DNA of 64,000 nucleotides from Saccharospirillum impatiens DSM 12546 (GTDB lineage: Bacteria > Pseudomonadota > Gammaproteobacteria > Pseudomonadales > Natronospirillaceae), in contig NZ_AUIH01000004.1 of NCBI RefSeq assembly GCF_000423605.1, positions 155,497 to 219,496 of the forward strand, written 5' to 3'. The notes beneath the pieces were generated by a model, which saw only the letters and a program-made list of their open reading frames with translations, searched no databases and had not been told where the DNA came from. Position 1 is the first letter of the stretch; every line of letters begins with the position of its first letter. Position numbers and translations under genes: made by a program. Positions 51,316 through 60,923 of this stretch are shown here, piece after piece.

Positions 51316-52698
51316 ATGACCCATTTAGTCTGGTTCCGAAACGATTTGCGCGTCAGTGATCACAGCGCCCTTACCGAAGCCTGCAAGGCGCCCGGTGCTG
51401 ACGTAAAAGCCATCTTCCTGTGGACCCCGGAACAATGGCAACAACACGACTACGGCCTGGCTCGCCAATACAGTATTCGCTCGGCTCTGGCCACCGTTGC
51501 ACAGGATCTTGCCCAACTGGGCATTCCCCTGACCATTGTGCACGCAGACACCTGGTTGGCCGGGGTAGATCAGCTGATCGACTACGCCCGCAGCCAGAAC
51601 GTCAGCCACCTCGCCTTTCACCGCGAATTTGGCTGGGATGAAGTGCAGCGCGACCAGTACACAATCGAACAGGCGCGAGCGGCGGGCATCGATACCTGGA
51701 TCGGCGAAGACCGGGTCGGGTTCGATCCGGCCTCACTGCTGACCGGCCAGGGTGACATGTATCGGGTATTCACACCATTCAAGAAGCGCTGGCTGAGCCA
51801 GCACGCTGAAACGCCCCTGCCCAGGCCGTTACCGGTACCCTCCCCAGTCGCGCCGGCACTGACGGCTATACCGGATATCCCAGCGGTCAATTGGACCGGC
51901 ACCGCCGAGTTGCCACTGAACGAACACGAAGCGCATGAGCATCTGAGCCACTTCACGGAGGCCATGCCCAACTACAAAGACCATCGCGACCTGCCCGCCG
52001 TTGAAGGCACGTCGCGCCTGTCTGCGGCTCTGGCCAACGGCGCCATCAGCCTGCGCCAGTGCATGCACAGCGCCTTCAGTCACCCCCGGTTTGACAGCGC
52101 CGGCGTGCAAACCTGGCTGTCGGAGCTGATCTGGCGTGAATTTTACCACTACCTGCTCTACTGGCGACCGGACCTAGCCCGTCATGAACCGTTTTACCCG
52201 CGCTGGGACGCCTTCCCCTGGAATCGGGATGATGCCGCGCTGCAGCGATGGCAACAAGGTCAGACCGGGGTACCCATCGTCGACGCGGGTATGCGCCAGC
52301 TCGCTCAAACCGGCTGGATGCACAACCGTGTGCGTATGATTGTTGCCATGTACCTGGTCAAGTTACTGAAAGTTGACTGGCGACAGGGCGAGCGCTGGTT
52401 TGCACAGCAACTGCTGGACATTGATTTTGCCAGCAACAACGGCGGCTGGCAGTGGTGCGCCTCAACCGGAGTGGATGCGGCCCCCTACTTTCGAATATTC
52501 AACCCCCACACCCAGTCAGAGCGCTTCGACCCCAAAGGCGATTACATTCGCCGCTGGGTACCCGAACTGGCCAGCGTCAACGCAGCAGCCATTCATCAAC
52601 CCAGCCAAACGCTGGCGAAGCATCAGGGGTATTCGTTGCCGCTGATTGATTACAAACGGGCACGTGCAGAAACGTTAACGTTGTTTAAGAAGCTTTGA
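51316..52698 (+). CDS. phrB: Deoxyribodipyrimidine photolyase
   Basis: This enzyme repairs cyclobutane pyrimidine dimers with blue light, using FAD and an antenna chromophore. The 460-residue protein has the N-terminal photolyase domain (THLVWFRNDLRVSDHSAL) and the FAD-binding C-terminal domain with FYHYLLYWRPDLA, WQQGQTGVPIVDAGMRQL and GWMHNRVRMIVAMYLVK. The conserved dimer-binding tryptophan region NNGGWQWCASTG is present. It sits in a light or photooxidative stress cluster. Confidence 0.95.
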   Translation: MTHLVWFRNDLRVSDHSALTEACKAPGADVKAIFLWTPEQWQQHDYGLARQYSIRSALATVAQDLAQLGIPLTIVHADTWLAGVDQLIDYARSQNVSHLAFHREFGWDEVQRDQYTIEQARAAGIDTWIGEDRVGFDPASLLTGQGDMYRVFTPFKKRWLSQHAETPLPRPLPVPSPVAPALTAIPDIPAVNWTGTAELPLNEHEAHEHLSHFTEAMPNYKDHRDLPAVEGTSRLSAALANGAISLRQCMHSAFSHPRFDSAGVQTWLSELIWREFYHYLLYWRPDLARHEPFYPRWDAFPWNRDDAALQRWQQGQTGVPIVDAGMRQLAQTGWMHNRVRMIVAMYLVKLLKVDWRQGERWFAQQLLDIDFASNNGGWQWCASTGVDAAPYFRIFNPHTQSERFDPKGDYIRRWVPELASVNAAAIHQPSQTLAKHQGYSLPLIDYKRARAETLTLFKKL

Positions 52699-52776
52699 AT
52701 TATGAGCTGCGAGCTGTTAGTTCAAAGCGAGTAGCTTATATCTCTAACCTCGCCGCTATCGTTCTAGGAGTTTTCC

Positions 52777-53193
52777 ATGCTTGAGCAAATGCAAGACGTG
52801 TACAACCGGTTGAACCGGGATACCGTGAAAGACGGCTTGCTGGGCGATCTGTATGACCGGGACATCCTGTTCACAGACCCCCTGCATCGCATTGAAGGGC
52901 TGAACAACCTGCAGCGCTATTTCGAAGGCATGTACAGGAATGTCGATGAAATTTCATTCCGGTATCTCACCCAGTGGGAACAGAAAAACGAAGCCATGTT
53001 GCGCTGGGAGATGACGTTTCGTCACCCGAAACTCAACAACAGCGCGCCCATTCTGGTACCAGGGGTCACTTATCTGACGTTTGACGACAAAATCACCCAC
53101 CATCAGGACTACTTTGACAGCAACCAGATGATCTTCGACCACGTACCGGTGCTGGGTTCATTGCTTGGTTGGCTGAAAGGTCGGCTAAACTGA
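52777..53193 (+). CDS. NTF2-like (SnoaL-type) protein
   Basis: The 138-residue protein has the NTF2-like cone fold signature: an N-terminal helix pair, LYDRDILFTDPLHRIEGL and a C-terminal strand set ending FDDKITHHQDYFDSNQMIFD. Such proteins occur with FAD oxidoreductase/DUF1365/Cfa genes in other proteobacteria. The substrate is unknown. The 167-bp gap that follows contains a dyad at 53239-53264 (11-bp arms, two mismatches). Confidence 0.75.
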   Translation: MLEQMQDVYNRLNRDTVKDGLLGDLYDRDILFTDPLHRIEGLNNLQRYFEGMYRNVDEISFRYLTQWEQKNEAMLRWEMTFRHPKLNNSAPILVPGVTYLTFDDKITHHQDYFDSNQMIFDHVPVLGSLLGWLKGRLN

Positions 53194-53238
53194 TTGGCAC
53201 GTCAACAATCGACATACGGAACATTACCACCCTGGCGA

Positions 53239-53264
53239 CAACGATGACGCTAACGTCATTGATG
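53239..53264. promoter_or_regulatory. Dyad upstream of the FAD oxidoreductase gene
   Basis: CAACGATGACG and CGTCATTGATG form imperfect 11-bp inverted arms around CTAA (perfect over the inner six pairs). It lies 97 bp upstream of the oxidoreductase start and 46 bp after the NTF2-like stop. It may be an operator or a transcript-end hairpin. Confidence 0.35.
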
Positions 53265-53360
53265 CCGTGAGTACTGCAATAATCACACTGTCTGCTTTCC
53301 GGGTTTTGGAAAAACAGACCCCCTTTTTCAACAAGGGTAAACAGCAACAAAGGACCGTCA

Positions 53361-54626
53361 ATGACACAACGCATTGCCATCATAGGTACTGGCATCGCAG
53401 GCCTCACCACCGCCCGCATGCTGCACCCGCATCACGATATCCAGGTGTTCGAACAAAACGATTACATTGGCGGCCATACCAACACGCAGGATGTCACCAT
53501 CGACGGCCGTACCTGGGGCGTGAATACCGGCTTTATCGTTTACAACGACTGGGTGTACCACAATTTCAACAAACTGATGGCCCCGCTGGCGGTAGAACGT
53601 GAAGCCACTGAAATGAGTTTCAGTGTGCGCGACGACGCCACCGGCCTTGAATACAACGGCCACAATATCGACACCCTGTTCGCACAACGCAAAAACCTGG
53701 TGAACCCCCGGTTTCTGGGCATGATTCGGGACATTCTGCGTTTCAACAAAGAAAGCCTCGACGACCTCGAAGCCGGCATCCTGACGCCAGACCTGACCCT
53801 GGGTGAGTACTTCACACAAAAAGGCTTCGGCAAGACGTTTATCCGCAAATACATCGTCCCCATGGGCGCCGCTATCTGGTCATCCGGTGAAACCGACATG
53901 GAAGCGTTTCCGGCGTTGTTTTTTGTTCGGTTTTTCAAGAACCACGGCCTGTTGTCGGTTAAGCACAGACCGCAGTGGTACGTCATACAGGGTGGGTCAC
54001 GCGCCTACGTCGCACCGCTGACCGAACCCTTCAAAGACCGCATTCACCTGAACCGTGGCGTGACCCGTGTCGAACGCGATGCCGATGGCGTAACGCTTAC
54101 GCTTGCCGACCAGACAACCGAACGCTTCGATCAGGTTGTATTCGCTTGCCACAGCGATCAGGCCCTGAACATGCTGGCCGCTCCGACCGATCAGGAACGC
54201 GATATTCTGGGGGCGCTGCCCTACAGCGACAACGATGTTGTCTTGCACACCGACGAAAGCCTGCTGCCGCGCCACAAAAAAGCCTGGGCGGCCTGGAATT
54301 ACCACATTCCGAAGAATCCCGATGCCGCTGTTGGCCTGACCTACAACATGAACATCCTGCAGAACTTTACCGATGCCCCGGTCACCTTCTGCGTCACGCT
54401 GAACCGCACAGAAGACATTGATCCGGCCAAAATCATCGACCGCTTCAGCTACGCCCACCCGGTCTTTACCAAGGCCGGCATTGACGCCCAGAACCGTTAC
54501 GATCAGATTGGTAACCAGAACCGCACACACTTTTGCGGGGCCTACTGGTTCAATGGTTTTCACGAAGACGGTGTCAACAGTGCCTTGCGCGTCGTATCCA
54601 GTTTTGGAGTTGATCCATGGCACTGA
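53361..54626 (+). CDS. FAD-dependent oxidoreductase (COG2907 type)
   Basis: The 421-residue protein has an N-terminal dinucleotide fold (IAIIGTGIAGLTTARM) and the amine-oxidase-like arrangement, with YIGGHTNT following. It is the COG2907-type flavoprotein that regularly pairs with DUF1365 and Cfa-like genes. A desaturase or oxidase role in modifying acyl chains is plausible but unproven. It overlaps the next gene by 10 bp. Confidence 0.85.
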   Translation: MTQRIAIIGTGIAGLTTARMLHPHHDIQVFEQNDYIGGHTNTQDVTIDGRTWGVNTGFIVYNDWVYHNFNKLMAPLAVEREATEMSFSVRDDATGLEYNGHNIDTLFAQRKNLVNPRFLGMIRDILRFNKESLDDLEAGILTPDLTLGEYFTQKGFGKTFIRKYIVPMGAAIWSSGETDMEAFPALFFVRFFKNHGLLSVKHRPQWYVIQGGSRAYVAPLTEPFKDRIHLNRGVTRVERDADGVTLTLADQTTERFDQVVFACHSDQALNMLAAPTDQERDILGALPYSDNDVVLHTDESLLPRHKKAWAAWNYHIPKNPDAAVGLTYNMNILQNFTDAPVTFCVTLNRTEDIDPAKIIDRFSYAHPVFTKAGIDAQNRYDQIGNQNRTHFCGAYWFNGFHEDGVNSALRVVSSFGVDPWH

Positions 54627-55438
54627 ACAGTTGTCTTTATGAAGGCTGGGTTCGCCACCGCCGGTACAGCCCGGCAGAACACCGGTTCACCTACCCGTTG
54701 TTCATGCTGTATCTTGATCTCGATGAAATTGACGAGGTCTTTACCACCTCTCGTTTCTGGTCGGCCGAGCGCTTCAATTGGGCCAGTTTTCGCCGGGCCG
54801 ATTACTTCGACCCAAGCATTCCCGACCTGAAGCAGGCGGTCATTCAGAAGGTGTGTGCGCACAGCGAGCTCGAACCCGCACAAATCGCCTCGGTGCGGGT
54901 GCTGACACACGTGCGCTACCTCGGCTATGTGTTCAACCCGGTGTCGGTCTATTACGTGTTCGATCACAACGACCGCTTGCTGGCGGTCATGCCTGAAGTC
55001 ACCAATACGCCCTGGAAAGAGCGCCACGCCTACGTGCTGCTGGCCGAAGCATCCGATGCCGGAGCCACAGAGATAAGGCCCTATTACGAACCACACCGCG
55101 TTCATCGTCAGTACCGGGAATACCGGTTAAGCAAGGCGTTTCATGTATCGCCCTTCCTGCCGATGGACATGAACTACCGCTGGGTCTTCGGCTTGCCGCA
55201 ACCGACCCTGCGCATTCACCTGGAAAACCACCGTGAACAGAACAAGGTATTCGACGCTACACTGGTTATGGAAGCCGCGCCGATCACCGCCCGGGCCATG
55301 CGCCGCGCCCTCATCCGTTTCCCGGCGATGACCGTAAAGGTGGTAACGGGCATCCACTGGCAAGCCTTCAAATTGTGGCTGAAGAAGGTTCCCTTCATTC
55401 CACACCCGAACAAAGAGAAAAAGGAAACAACGGCATGA
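54617..55438 (+). CDS. DUF1365 family protein
   Basis: The 273-residue protein has the DUF1365 motifs RHRRYSPAEHRFTYPLFMLYLDLDE and VRYLGYVFNPVSVYYVFD, and the FHVSPFLPMDMNYRW segment. The reaction is unknown. It is almost always next to a COG2907 flavoprotein and a Cfa-like enzyme. The stop overlaps the methyltransferase start by 4 bp. Confidence 0.92.
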   Translation: MALNSCLYEGWVRHRRYSPAEHRFTYPLFMLYLDLDEIDEVFTTSRFWSAERFNWASFRRADYFDPSIPDLKQAVIQKVCAHSELEPAQIASVRVLTHVRYLGYVFNPVSVYYVFDHNDRLLAVMPEVTNTPWKERHAYVLLAEASDAGATEIRPYYEPHRVHRQYREYRLSKAFHVSPFLPMDMNYRWVFGLPQPTLRIHLENHREQNKVFDATLVMEAAPITARAMRRALIRFPAMTVKVVTGIHWQAFKLWLKKVPFIPHPNKEKKETTA

Positions 55439-56685
55439 CAACGGCCACTCCGACGCGTTTTGACGGGACCCAGGGCCCGCTTGCTCAGCGGCTGCTTTTT
55501 AAAGCCCTGAACCGCTTTCACACCGGGTCACTGACGCTGCACGATCAGTCTGGCACCTACGTTTTCGGCAATCCGGATCAGGACGGACCACACGCCAGCG
55601 TTCACATTCACAACACGCGCACCTACCGCGAAATGCTAACAGGCGGCGCACTGGCGGCGGCGGAATGCTACGTCGCCGGTTTTTGGGATACATCGGATCT
55701 GGCGACGGTGGTGCGCGTATTCGCGGTCAACCTCGATACCACGTCAACGCTGAACAAAACACTGGGCATGGTCACCAAACCCCTGCTCAGAATGGCCCAC
55801 TGGATAAACCGGAACGACAAAGCCGGCTCGCGCAAAAACATCCGTGCGCATTACGATCTGGGCAACGACTTGTTCGAAGCCTTTCTCGACGACAGCATGA
55901 TGTATTCAAGCGCCATTTATCCGAGCCCCGACTCCACGCTCGAAGAAGCGCAACACCATCGGCTCGATCGCGTGTGCCAGAAACTGGATCTGAAACCGGG
56001 TGATCACTTGCTCGAAATCGGTACTGGCTGGGGTGGTATGGCCATCCACGCAGCGCGGCACTATGGTTGCCGAGTCACCACCACCACCATCTCCGACGAG
56101 CAGCACGACTACACGCGCAAGCGCATCGACGAGTTGGGTCTGGCCGACCAGATCACCCTGCTGAAACAGGATTACCGCGACCTCACCGGGCAATACAACA
56201 AACTGGTGTCGATCGAGATGATCGAAGCCGTTGGGCACGATTACCTGCCGAGTTACTTTAAAGTGCTGTCTGAACGACTGACGGACGACGGTGCCGCTCT
56301 CATTCAATGCATCACCATGCCCGATCAGCGTTACCAGGAATACCGTTCCTCGGTCGACTTTATTCGCAAGTACATCTTTCCCGGTGGCCACCTACCCTCA
56401 TTGTCGATTTTAATGGACAACATGAAGCGTCACACCGACCTGCAAATGGTCCACCTGGAAGACATGACCGAGCATTACGCCCGAACCCTCAAAGACTGGC
56501 ACCACCGTTTTGTGGCCGCCCGCGACCAGATACTGGCACTGGGTTACGACGACACCTTCTATCGTTTGTGGCGCTACTACTTTGCCTATTGCGAGGGCGG
56601 CTTTACCGAACGCGCCATTGGCACGCATCAGGTGATGTTCGCCAAAGACAAGAACCGCCAAACCTGGATTGACCCCGCCCAATGA
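55435..56685 (+). CDS. Cyclopropane-fatty-acyl-phospholipid synthase family methyltransferase
   Basis: The 416-residue S-adenosylmethionine-dependent enzyme has FEAFLDDSMMYSSAIY, the SAM-binding LLEIGTGWGGMAIHAA and the C-terminal RYYFAYCEGGFTERAIG motif of the Cfa family. It may methylate membrane lipid acyl chains; related enzymes make cyclopropane or (as UfaM in Rhodobacter) methylated acyl chains. The N-terminal extension before the catalytic core is typical of the COG2230 class. It is coupled to DUF1365 and DUF2878 genes by 4-bp overlaps. Confidence 0.9.
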   Translation: MTTATPTRFDGTQGPLAQRLLFKALNRFHTGSLTLHDQSGTYVFGNPDQDGPHASVHIHNTRTYREMLTGGALAAAECYVAGFWDTSDLATVVRVFAVNLDTTSTLNKTLGMVTKPLLRMAHWINRNDKAGSRKNIRAHYDLGNDLFEAFLDDSMMYSSAIYPSPDSTLEEAQHHRLDRVCQKLDLKPGDHLLEIGTGWGGMAIHAARHYGCRVTTTTISDEQHDYTRKRIDELGLADQITLLKQDYRDLTGQYNKLVSIEMIEAVGHDYLPSYFKVLSERLTDDGAALIQCITMPDQRYQEYRSSVDFIRKYIFPGGHLPSLSILMDNMKRHTDLQMVHLEDMTEHYARTLKDWHHRFVAARDQILALGYDDTFYRLWRYYFAYCEGGFTERAIGTHQVMFAKDKNRQTWIDPAQ

Positions 56686-57200
56686 AACTCAACGCAGGCA
56701 AAGCCATACTCAACTACGCCGGGTTCCAGATCGGCTGGTTCCTGCTGGTGCTCACCCAGTCGGCCTGGGCGATTCTTTGGGCGCTCGGTTTTGTGGCGAT
56801 GCACGCTGCCTTGTTTGGCAACCGGCGAGAGTGGCAAGCGGTGATCCCGATCATGATCGGGGGGCTGCTGGTCGACTTTATCTGGCACCTGAGCCCCGCC
56901 GTTCAGTTTTTAGGCGCTGGGCAACCTGTCCCTCTGTGGCTTGTCGGGCTGTGGCTGATGTTTCCGCTGACGCTGAACCACTCTCTGGCCTGGCTGAAAG
57001 GCCGCCTAGCGCTGCAAATCCTGTTGGGTGTGTTCGGCGGTGGTGGCAGCTACGTCGCCGGCACACAGTTCGGGGCCGCCACCATGGAACCCTGGGCGCT
57101 GTTCGCCGTGCCGCTGGCCTGGGGGCTCTGGCTACCGCTATTCTACTGGTGGATTGACCGACCCAATCACACACACCCGACGCAGGTGACGGCCTTATGA
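56682..57200 (+). CDS. DUF2878 family membrane protein
   Basis: The 172-residue protein has five or so hydrophobic helices and the N-terminal NYAGFQIGWFLLVLTQSAWAI typical of DUF2878. Function is unknown. It overlaps the genes on both sides by 4 bp, so it is made as part of the lipid-modification operon. Confidence 0.82.
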   Translation: MKLNAGKAILNYAGFQIGWFLLVLTQSAWAILWALGFVAMHAALFGNRREWQAVIPIMIGGLLVDFIWHLSPAVQFLGAGQPVPLWLVGLWLMFPLTLNHSLAWLKGRLALQILLGVFGGGGSYVAGTQFGAATMEPWALFAVPLAWGLWLPLFYWWIDRPNHTHPTQVTAL

Positions 57201-57988
57201 CAAACCCGACCCTTCTCCCACAAGCCAGGCTGGGATCAGCCTCAGCAGACCCTGAACCAGCGGCGTCGTTTGGCCGCAGCCAACCTCTGGCCGCCAAGCT
57301 GCTGTTTGGGCTGGTGCTGTCCGGGCTGGCGACAGTCGTTGTGGCCGAAGAAACCCGCCTCAGTGAATTCGTGGGCAAGGCCTATGACGCCGACTCCGGC
57401 ACCTTGCTTTACACCGAACAGCACAGCCTTGAACTGGTCGACGGTGTCCCCCAGCAGGAAACCGTGCGCTATCTGACGCCCGATGGCGATGCCCTCGCCC
57501 AAAAAGACATGACCTACTGGCAACCGGCCCGCCCGGCCTACCGTTTGACGGTTGTCGACCCGCAACGCACCGAAACAGTCGAGCCAGAAGACAGCGGCGT
57601 AACCATAGAGTCAGTAGAGTCCGGTTTTCTCGACTGGTCAGATGCAGGCAATTACGTCATCGATGGCGGTTTTCACTACTTCATTCTCGATCACTTTGAC
57701 ACCTTGCTGGCCGGCGAGAGCGTCGAACTCCAGTTTCTGGCCCCGACTCGAACCCGCTGGCTGGGCTTGCGATTGCGCCCGGTCGAACAAGCCGATGGCC
57801 GGTTGCTGCTGGAACTCAACGTCCGCAATCGCCTGCTCAGCCTCGTGATCAGCGACATCGAACTGACTTACGACATTCAGAGCCAGCGTCTGCTGCGCTA
57901 CGCGGGCCTAACCAACCTGCCCAAGCCTGGCGGGGGAAACTACATAGCAAACATCGACTATGAATACCCCGGGGATGAACAGCCATGA
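57197..57988 (+). CDS. Exported protein of unknown function in the lipid-modification operon
   Basis: The 263-residue protein has a hydrophobic segment at about 33-50 ending VVVAEE, read as a signal peptide after a long N-terminal stretch; a later start is possible. The rest is beta-rich with GGFHYFILDHFD and a C-terminal YIANIDYEYPG. I do not recognise the family. Similar exported proteins do occur in comparable clusters. It is coupled to the neighbours on both sides (4-bp overlaps). Confidence 0.65.
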   Translation: MTNPTLLPQARLGSASADPEPAASFGRSQPLAAKLLFGLVLSGLATVVVAEETRLSEFVGKAYDADSGTLLYTEQHSLELVDGVPQQETVRYLTPDGDALAQKDMTYWQPARPAYRLTVVDPQRTETVEPEDSGVTIESVESGFLDWSDAGNYVIDGGFHYFILDHFDTLLAGESVELQFLAPTRTRWLGLRLRPVEQADGRLLLELNVRNRLLSLVISDIELTYDIQSQRLLRYAGLTNLPKPGGGNYIANIDYEYPGDEQP

Positions 57989-58332
57989 AACCGAATCGAG
58001 CTAAAGCCTGGCCAGCACTGGTGTTTTTAATCGTGGGCGCCACCCTCTCGGCAACGCTCGTCGCCTGGATGCTGCTCTATGACCCCTGGCCTCTGTTTTC
58101 CGAACAGGGCCGTTGGCTGAGCAGTCAGGTATGGGGCCAGATCTCACTGTTCGATCTGTACAGCGGCTTTTTCATCGCACTGGCCCTGGCCTGGCTGTTT
58201 GAACCCAACCCCTGGGTCCGGGTTTTACTGCTGGTGACACTGCCGACACTGGGCAACCCGGTACTGGCGATTTGGTGTGTAACTCGCTGGCAACATCTAA
58301 AACGCATGGCGGCATCCGCCGGTTTTGACTAA
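57985..58332 (+). CDS. Small membrane protein, possibly DUF1475-like
   Basis: The 115-residue protein has three predicted helices (about 10-30, 56-70, 80-100). Family membership is uncertain; the layout resembles DUF1475 proteins often found in this type of cluster. It overlaps the preceding gene by 4 bp and ends the operon, 58 bp before the GGDEF/EAL gene. Confidence 0.5.
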   Translation: MKPNRAKAWPALVFLIVGATLSATLVAWMLLYDPWPLFSEQGRWLSSQVWGQISLFDLYSGFFIALALAWLFEPNPWVRVLLLVTLPTLGNPVLAIWCVTRWQHLKRMAASAGFD

Positions 58333-58390
58333 CCTGTAAGCATTCAGTATGTTTGCGGCCCTTTCCCGGCCCCATGGTGGCGTTTAGCGG

Positions 58391-60865
58391 ATGTCTTCAC
58401 AGGTGTTCAAACCAAGATTTTTAAACCGCCTGTCGTTTCGGCTATCCCGCAGCGGCGTTATTCTGGCCCTGCTTGTCAGCCTGGTCAGTTCGGGCTATCA
58501 GGTTTACAACGATTTTAACGTCGAACGAAATTCACTCGGATCATCCATCGAGCGAGTCATGGACGCCTCCCGTTTTGCCGCCTCACGCGCCGTGCACACG
58601 CTCGACTACAACCTGGCCAGCGAAGTGGCCAACGGCATGTTCGTGTACGATTTTGTCACCTACGTTGCCATTATCGACGAACTGGGCTCCCCCCTGGCGG
58701 AGCGGTCCGCAGAACAGCAGCAGCGCCAGTCACACTGGTACGAGCTGTTCGTCACCAAACCTGTGCAAACCCTGGAAACCCGCCTTGAAACCAATGCCCT
58801 GGGCAGTGACGTCTTCGGCCTGCTGCGCATGGAAATCGATACCGTTCTGGCTTACCAAAGCTTTGCCGACCGGGCCATATCGACCTTTCTGCTGGGCGTG
58901 GTCAAGAACTTCATCCTGATTGTTCTGTTCCTGATCGTTTTCTACCGACTGGTCACCAAACCGATCAACATGATGTCCACCTCGCTGGATGCCATCGACG
59001 CCGAAAATCCCGACGGTCAGCGGCTGACACCTCCCAATGGTCATGAACGCGATGAACTCGGGCAACTGACCGCGCACATCAACCACTACCTGACCAATGC
59101 TGAGCGCCTGATCACCGACAAGACTCTGGCCAAGCACGAAGCTGAAGAGTCCTACACCAACATGCGCCGGCTGATCGACAACCTGCCGCATCTTATCTAT
59201 GTCAAAAACCGGGAGGGTGAACTGGCCTTGGTGAACGAAGCCTTTGCCCGGGCTTTCCAGAGCACTGTTGAAGAGCTAACCGGCCAGCATCAGAGTCAGA
59301 TACTGGGTGAGTACGACGAAAAATCCCGGCAACTGATCATCGAAGCCGACGAACAGGTAATGACCGATCAGAACAGCCTGTTCATCCCCGAATTGGACTG
59401 GATGAACAGCAACGGCACCCTAACCGCCCTGGAATTGCGCATTCTGCCCATCGAGTTTCGTGCCGAGCCCGCCATATTGTCTGTCGGTGTCGACATCACT
59501 GAACGCAAGCGCAACCAGTCACGCATGCAACACATGGCCTATCACGACCCACTGACCGACCTGCCCAACCGACACCTGTTTCTCGACCGGCTGGGTCAGT
59601 CGTTGCGCCGTGCAGAGCGCTCAGGTCAGTTCGGTGCTCTGGTATTCATCGACCTCGATAACTTCAAGAACATCAACGATTCCATGGGCCACAGCGCGGG
59701 CGACTCCCTGTTGCGCGAAGCCGCCTCCAGATTGATAGACGCCGTGCGCACCGAAGACACGGTATCGCGCCTCGGTGGCGATGAATTTGTGATCTGCATG
59801 GCTGACCTCGGGCAAGATAAAAGCGAAGTCAGCATTCTGGCTTACCAGCGCGCCGAACGGTTGCGCAAAGCCCTGGCCGAGCCATTTTTCATAGGCGGCC
59901 AACAACTGACAGTTACCGCCAGCCTGGGCATTGCCCTGTACCCGGATGGCCCCACCAGCGCTTCAGACCTGCTGCGCAATGCCGACACCGCCATGTACCA
60001 GGCCAAGGCGCATGGCAAAGACAACGCCATTCAGTTCGAGCAGGCGATGGCCGAAGCCACCGCCTTCCGCCTGAGCATGGAGAAAGATTTGCGCCTGGCC
60101 GTAGAAAGGCGCGAGTTCTACCTGACCTTCCAACCACAGGTCGATGTGCGCGACAACACCATTCTCGGTGCCGAAGCCCTGATGCGCTGGCAACACCCGA
60201 CCCGGGGCACGGTATCGCCGGTGGAATTCATTCCGGTTCTGGAAAACATGGGGCTGATCGTCAAAGTCGGGGAATGGGCGCTGAATGAAGCCTGCGCCAC
60301 CGTGCGCCGCTGGATGGACGCAGGCATCTGGAGCGAACACCAGGTACTGGGCATCAACGTCAGCCCCCAGCAGTTTTCTCAGCCGGAGTTCTTCGCCCAG
60401 GTCAAACAGGCGATCAAAGAGTACGGCATACCCGCGCGGTGCATCGATTTAGAGATTACCGAAGGCATGGTAATCAATGAGGTGGAAGAGACCATCGTAC
60501 GCATGAACGAAATTCGCCAGTACGGTGTCTCCTTCTCCATCGACGACTTCGGCACCGGCTACTCCAGCCTGAGCTACCTCAAACGACTGCCGCTCGACGT
60601 ACTGAAAGTCGACCAGTCATTCGTGCGCGATCTGACCACAGACAGCAACGACGCCGCCATTGTTGAAACCATTCTCGCCATGGCCCAGCACCTGAACCTG
60701 AAAACCATAGCCGAAGGCGTTGAAACCGAAGAGCAACTGACATTTCTGGAATCCATCGGCTGCTTGCGCTACCAGGGCTACTTGTTTTCAGCCCCGCTGA
60801 ACACCGATGATTTCATGCGCCTTCTGGAAGACAACAATACCCAGGCAGCAGCGGCAACGCCCTAG
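58391..60865 (+). CDS. Membrane GGDEF/EAL protein with PAS domain
   Basis: The 824-residue protein has membrane helices at about 22-39 and 166-186, a periplasmic sensor between them, HAMP (about 187-245), PAS (about 260-375), GGDEF (about 385-545, RLGGDEFVI intact) and EAL (about 565-810, GAEALMRW and DDFGTGYSSLSYL intact). It could both make and break cyclic-di-GMP; both active sites look complete. The signal sensed is unknown. It is separate from the lipid operon by 58 bp but on the same strand. Confidence 0.92.
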   Translation: MSSQVFKPRFLNRLSFRLSRSGVILALLVSLVSSGYQVYNDFNVERNSLGSSIERVMDASRFAASRAVHTLDYNLASEVANGMFVYDFVTYVAIIDELGSPLAERSAEQQQRQSHWYELFVTKPVQTLETRLETNALGSDVFGLLRMEIDTVLAYQSFADRAISTFLLGVVKNFILIVLFLIVFYRLVTKPINMMSTSLDAIDAENPDGQRLTPPNGHERDELGQLTAHINHYLTNAERLITDKTLAKHEAEESYTNMRRLIDNLPHLIYVKNREGELALVNEAFARAFQSTVEELTGQHQSQILGEYDEKSRQLIIEADEQVMTDQNSLFIPELDWMNSNGTLTALELRILPIEFRAEPAILSVGVDITERKRNQSRMQHMAYHDPLTDLPNRHLFLDRLGQSLRRAERSGQFGALVFIDLDNFKNINDSMGHSAGDSLLREAASRLIDAVRTEDTVSRLGGDEFVICMADLGQDKSEVSILAYQRAERLRKALAEPFFIGGQQLTVTASLGIALYPDGPTSASDLLRNADTAMYQAKAHGKDNAIQFEQAMAEATAFRLSMEKDLRLAVERREFYLTFQPQVDVRDNTILGAEALMRWQHPTRGTVSPVEFIPVLENMGLIVKVGEWALNEACATVRRWMDAGIWSEHQVLGINVSPQQFSQPEFFAQVKQAIKEYGIPARCIDLEITEGMVINEVEETIVRMNEIRQYGVSFSIDDFGTGYSSLSYLKRLPLDVLKVDQSFVRDLTTDSNDAAIVETILAMAQHLNLKTIAEGVETEEQLTFLESIGCLRYQGYLFSAPLNTDDFMRLLEDNNTQAAAATP

Positions 60866-60923
60866 CCCGCCGCTGCCAGGGTTTGTTCGAGCCAATTCAC
60901 CCGATTTCCGAGATTCCAACCCC

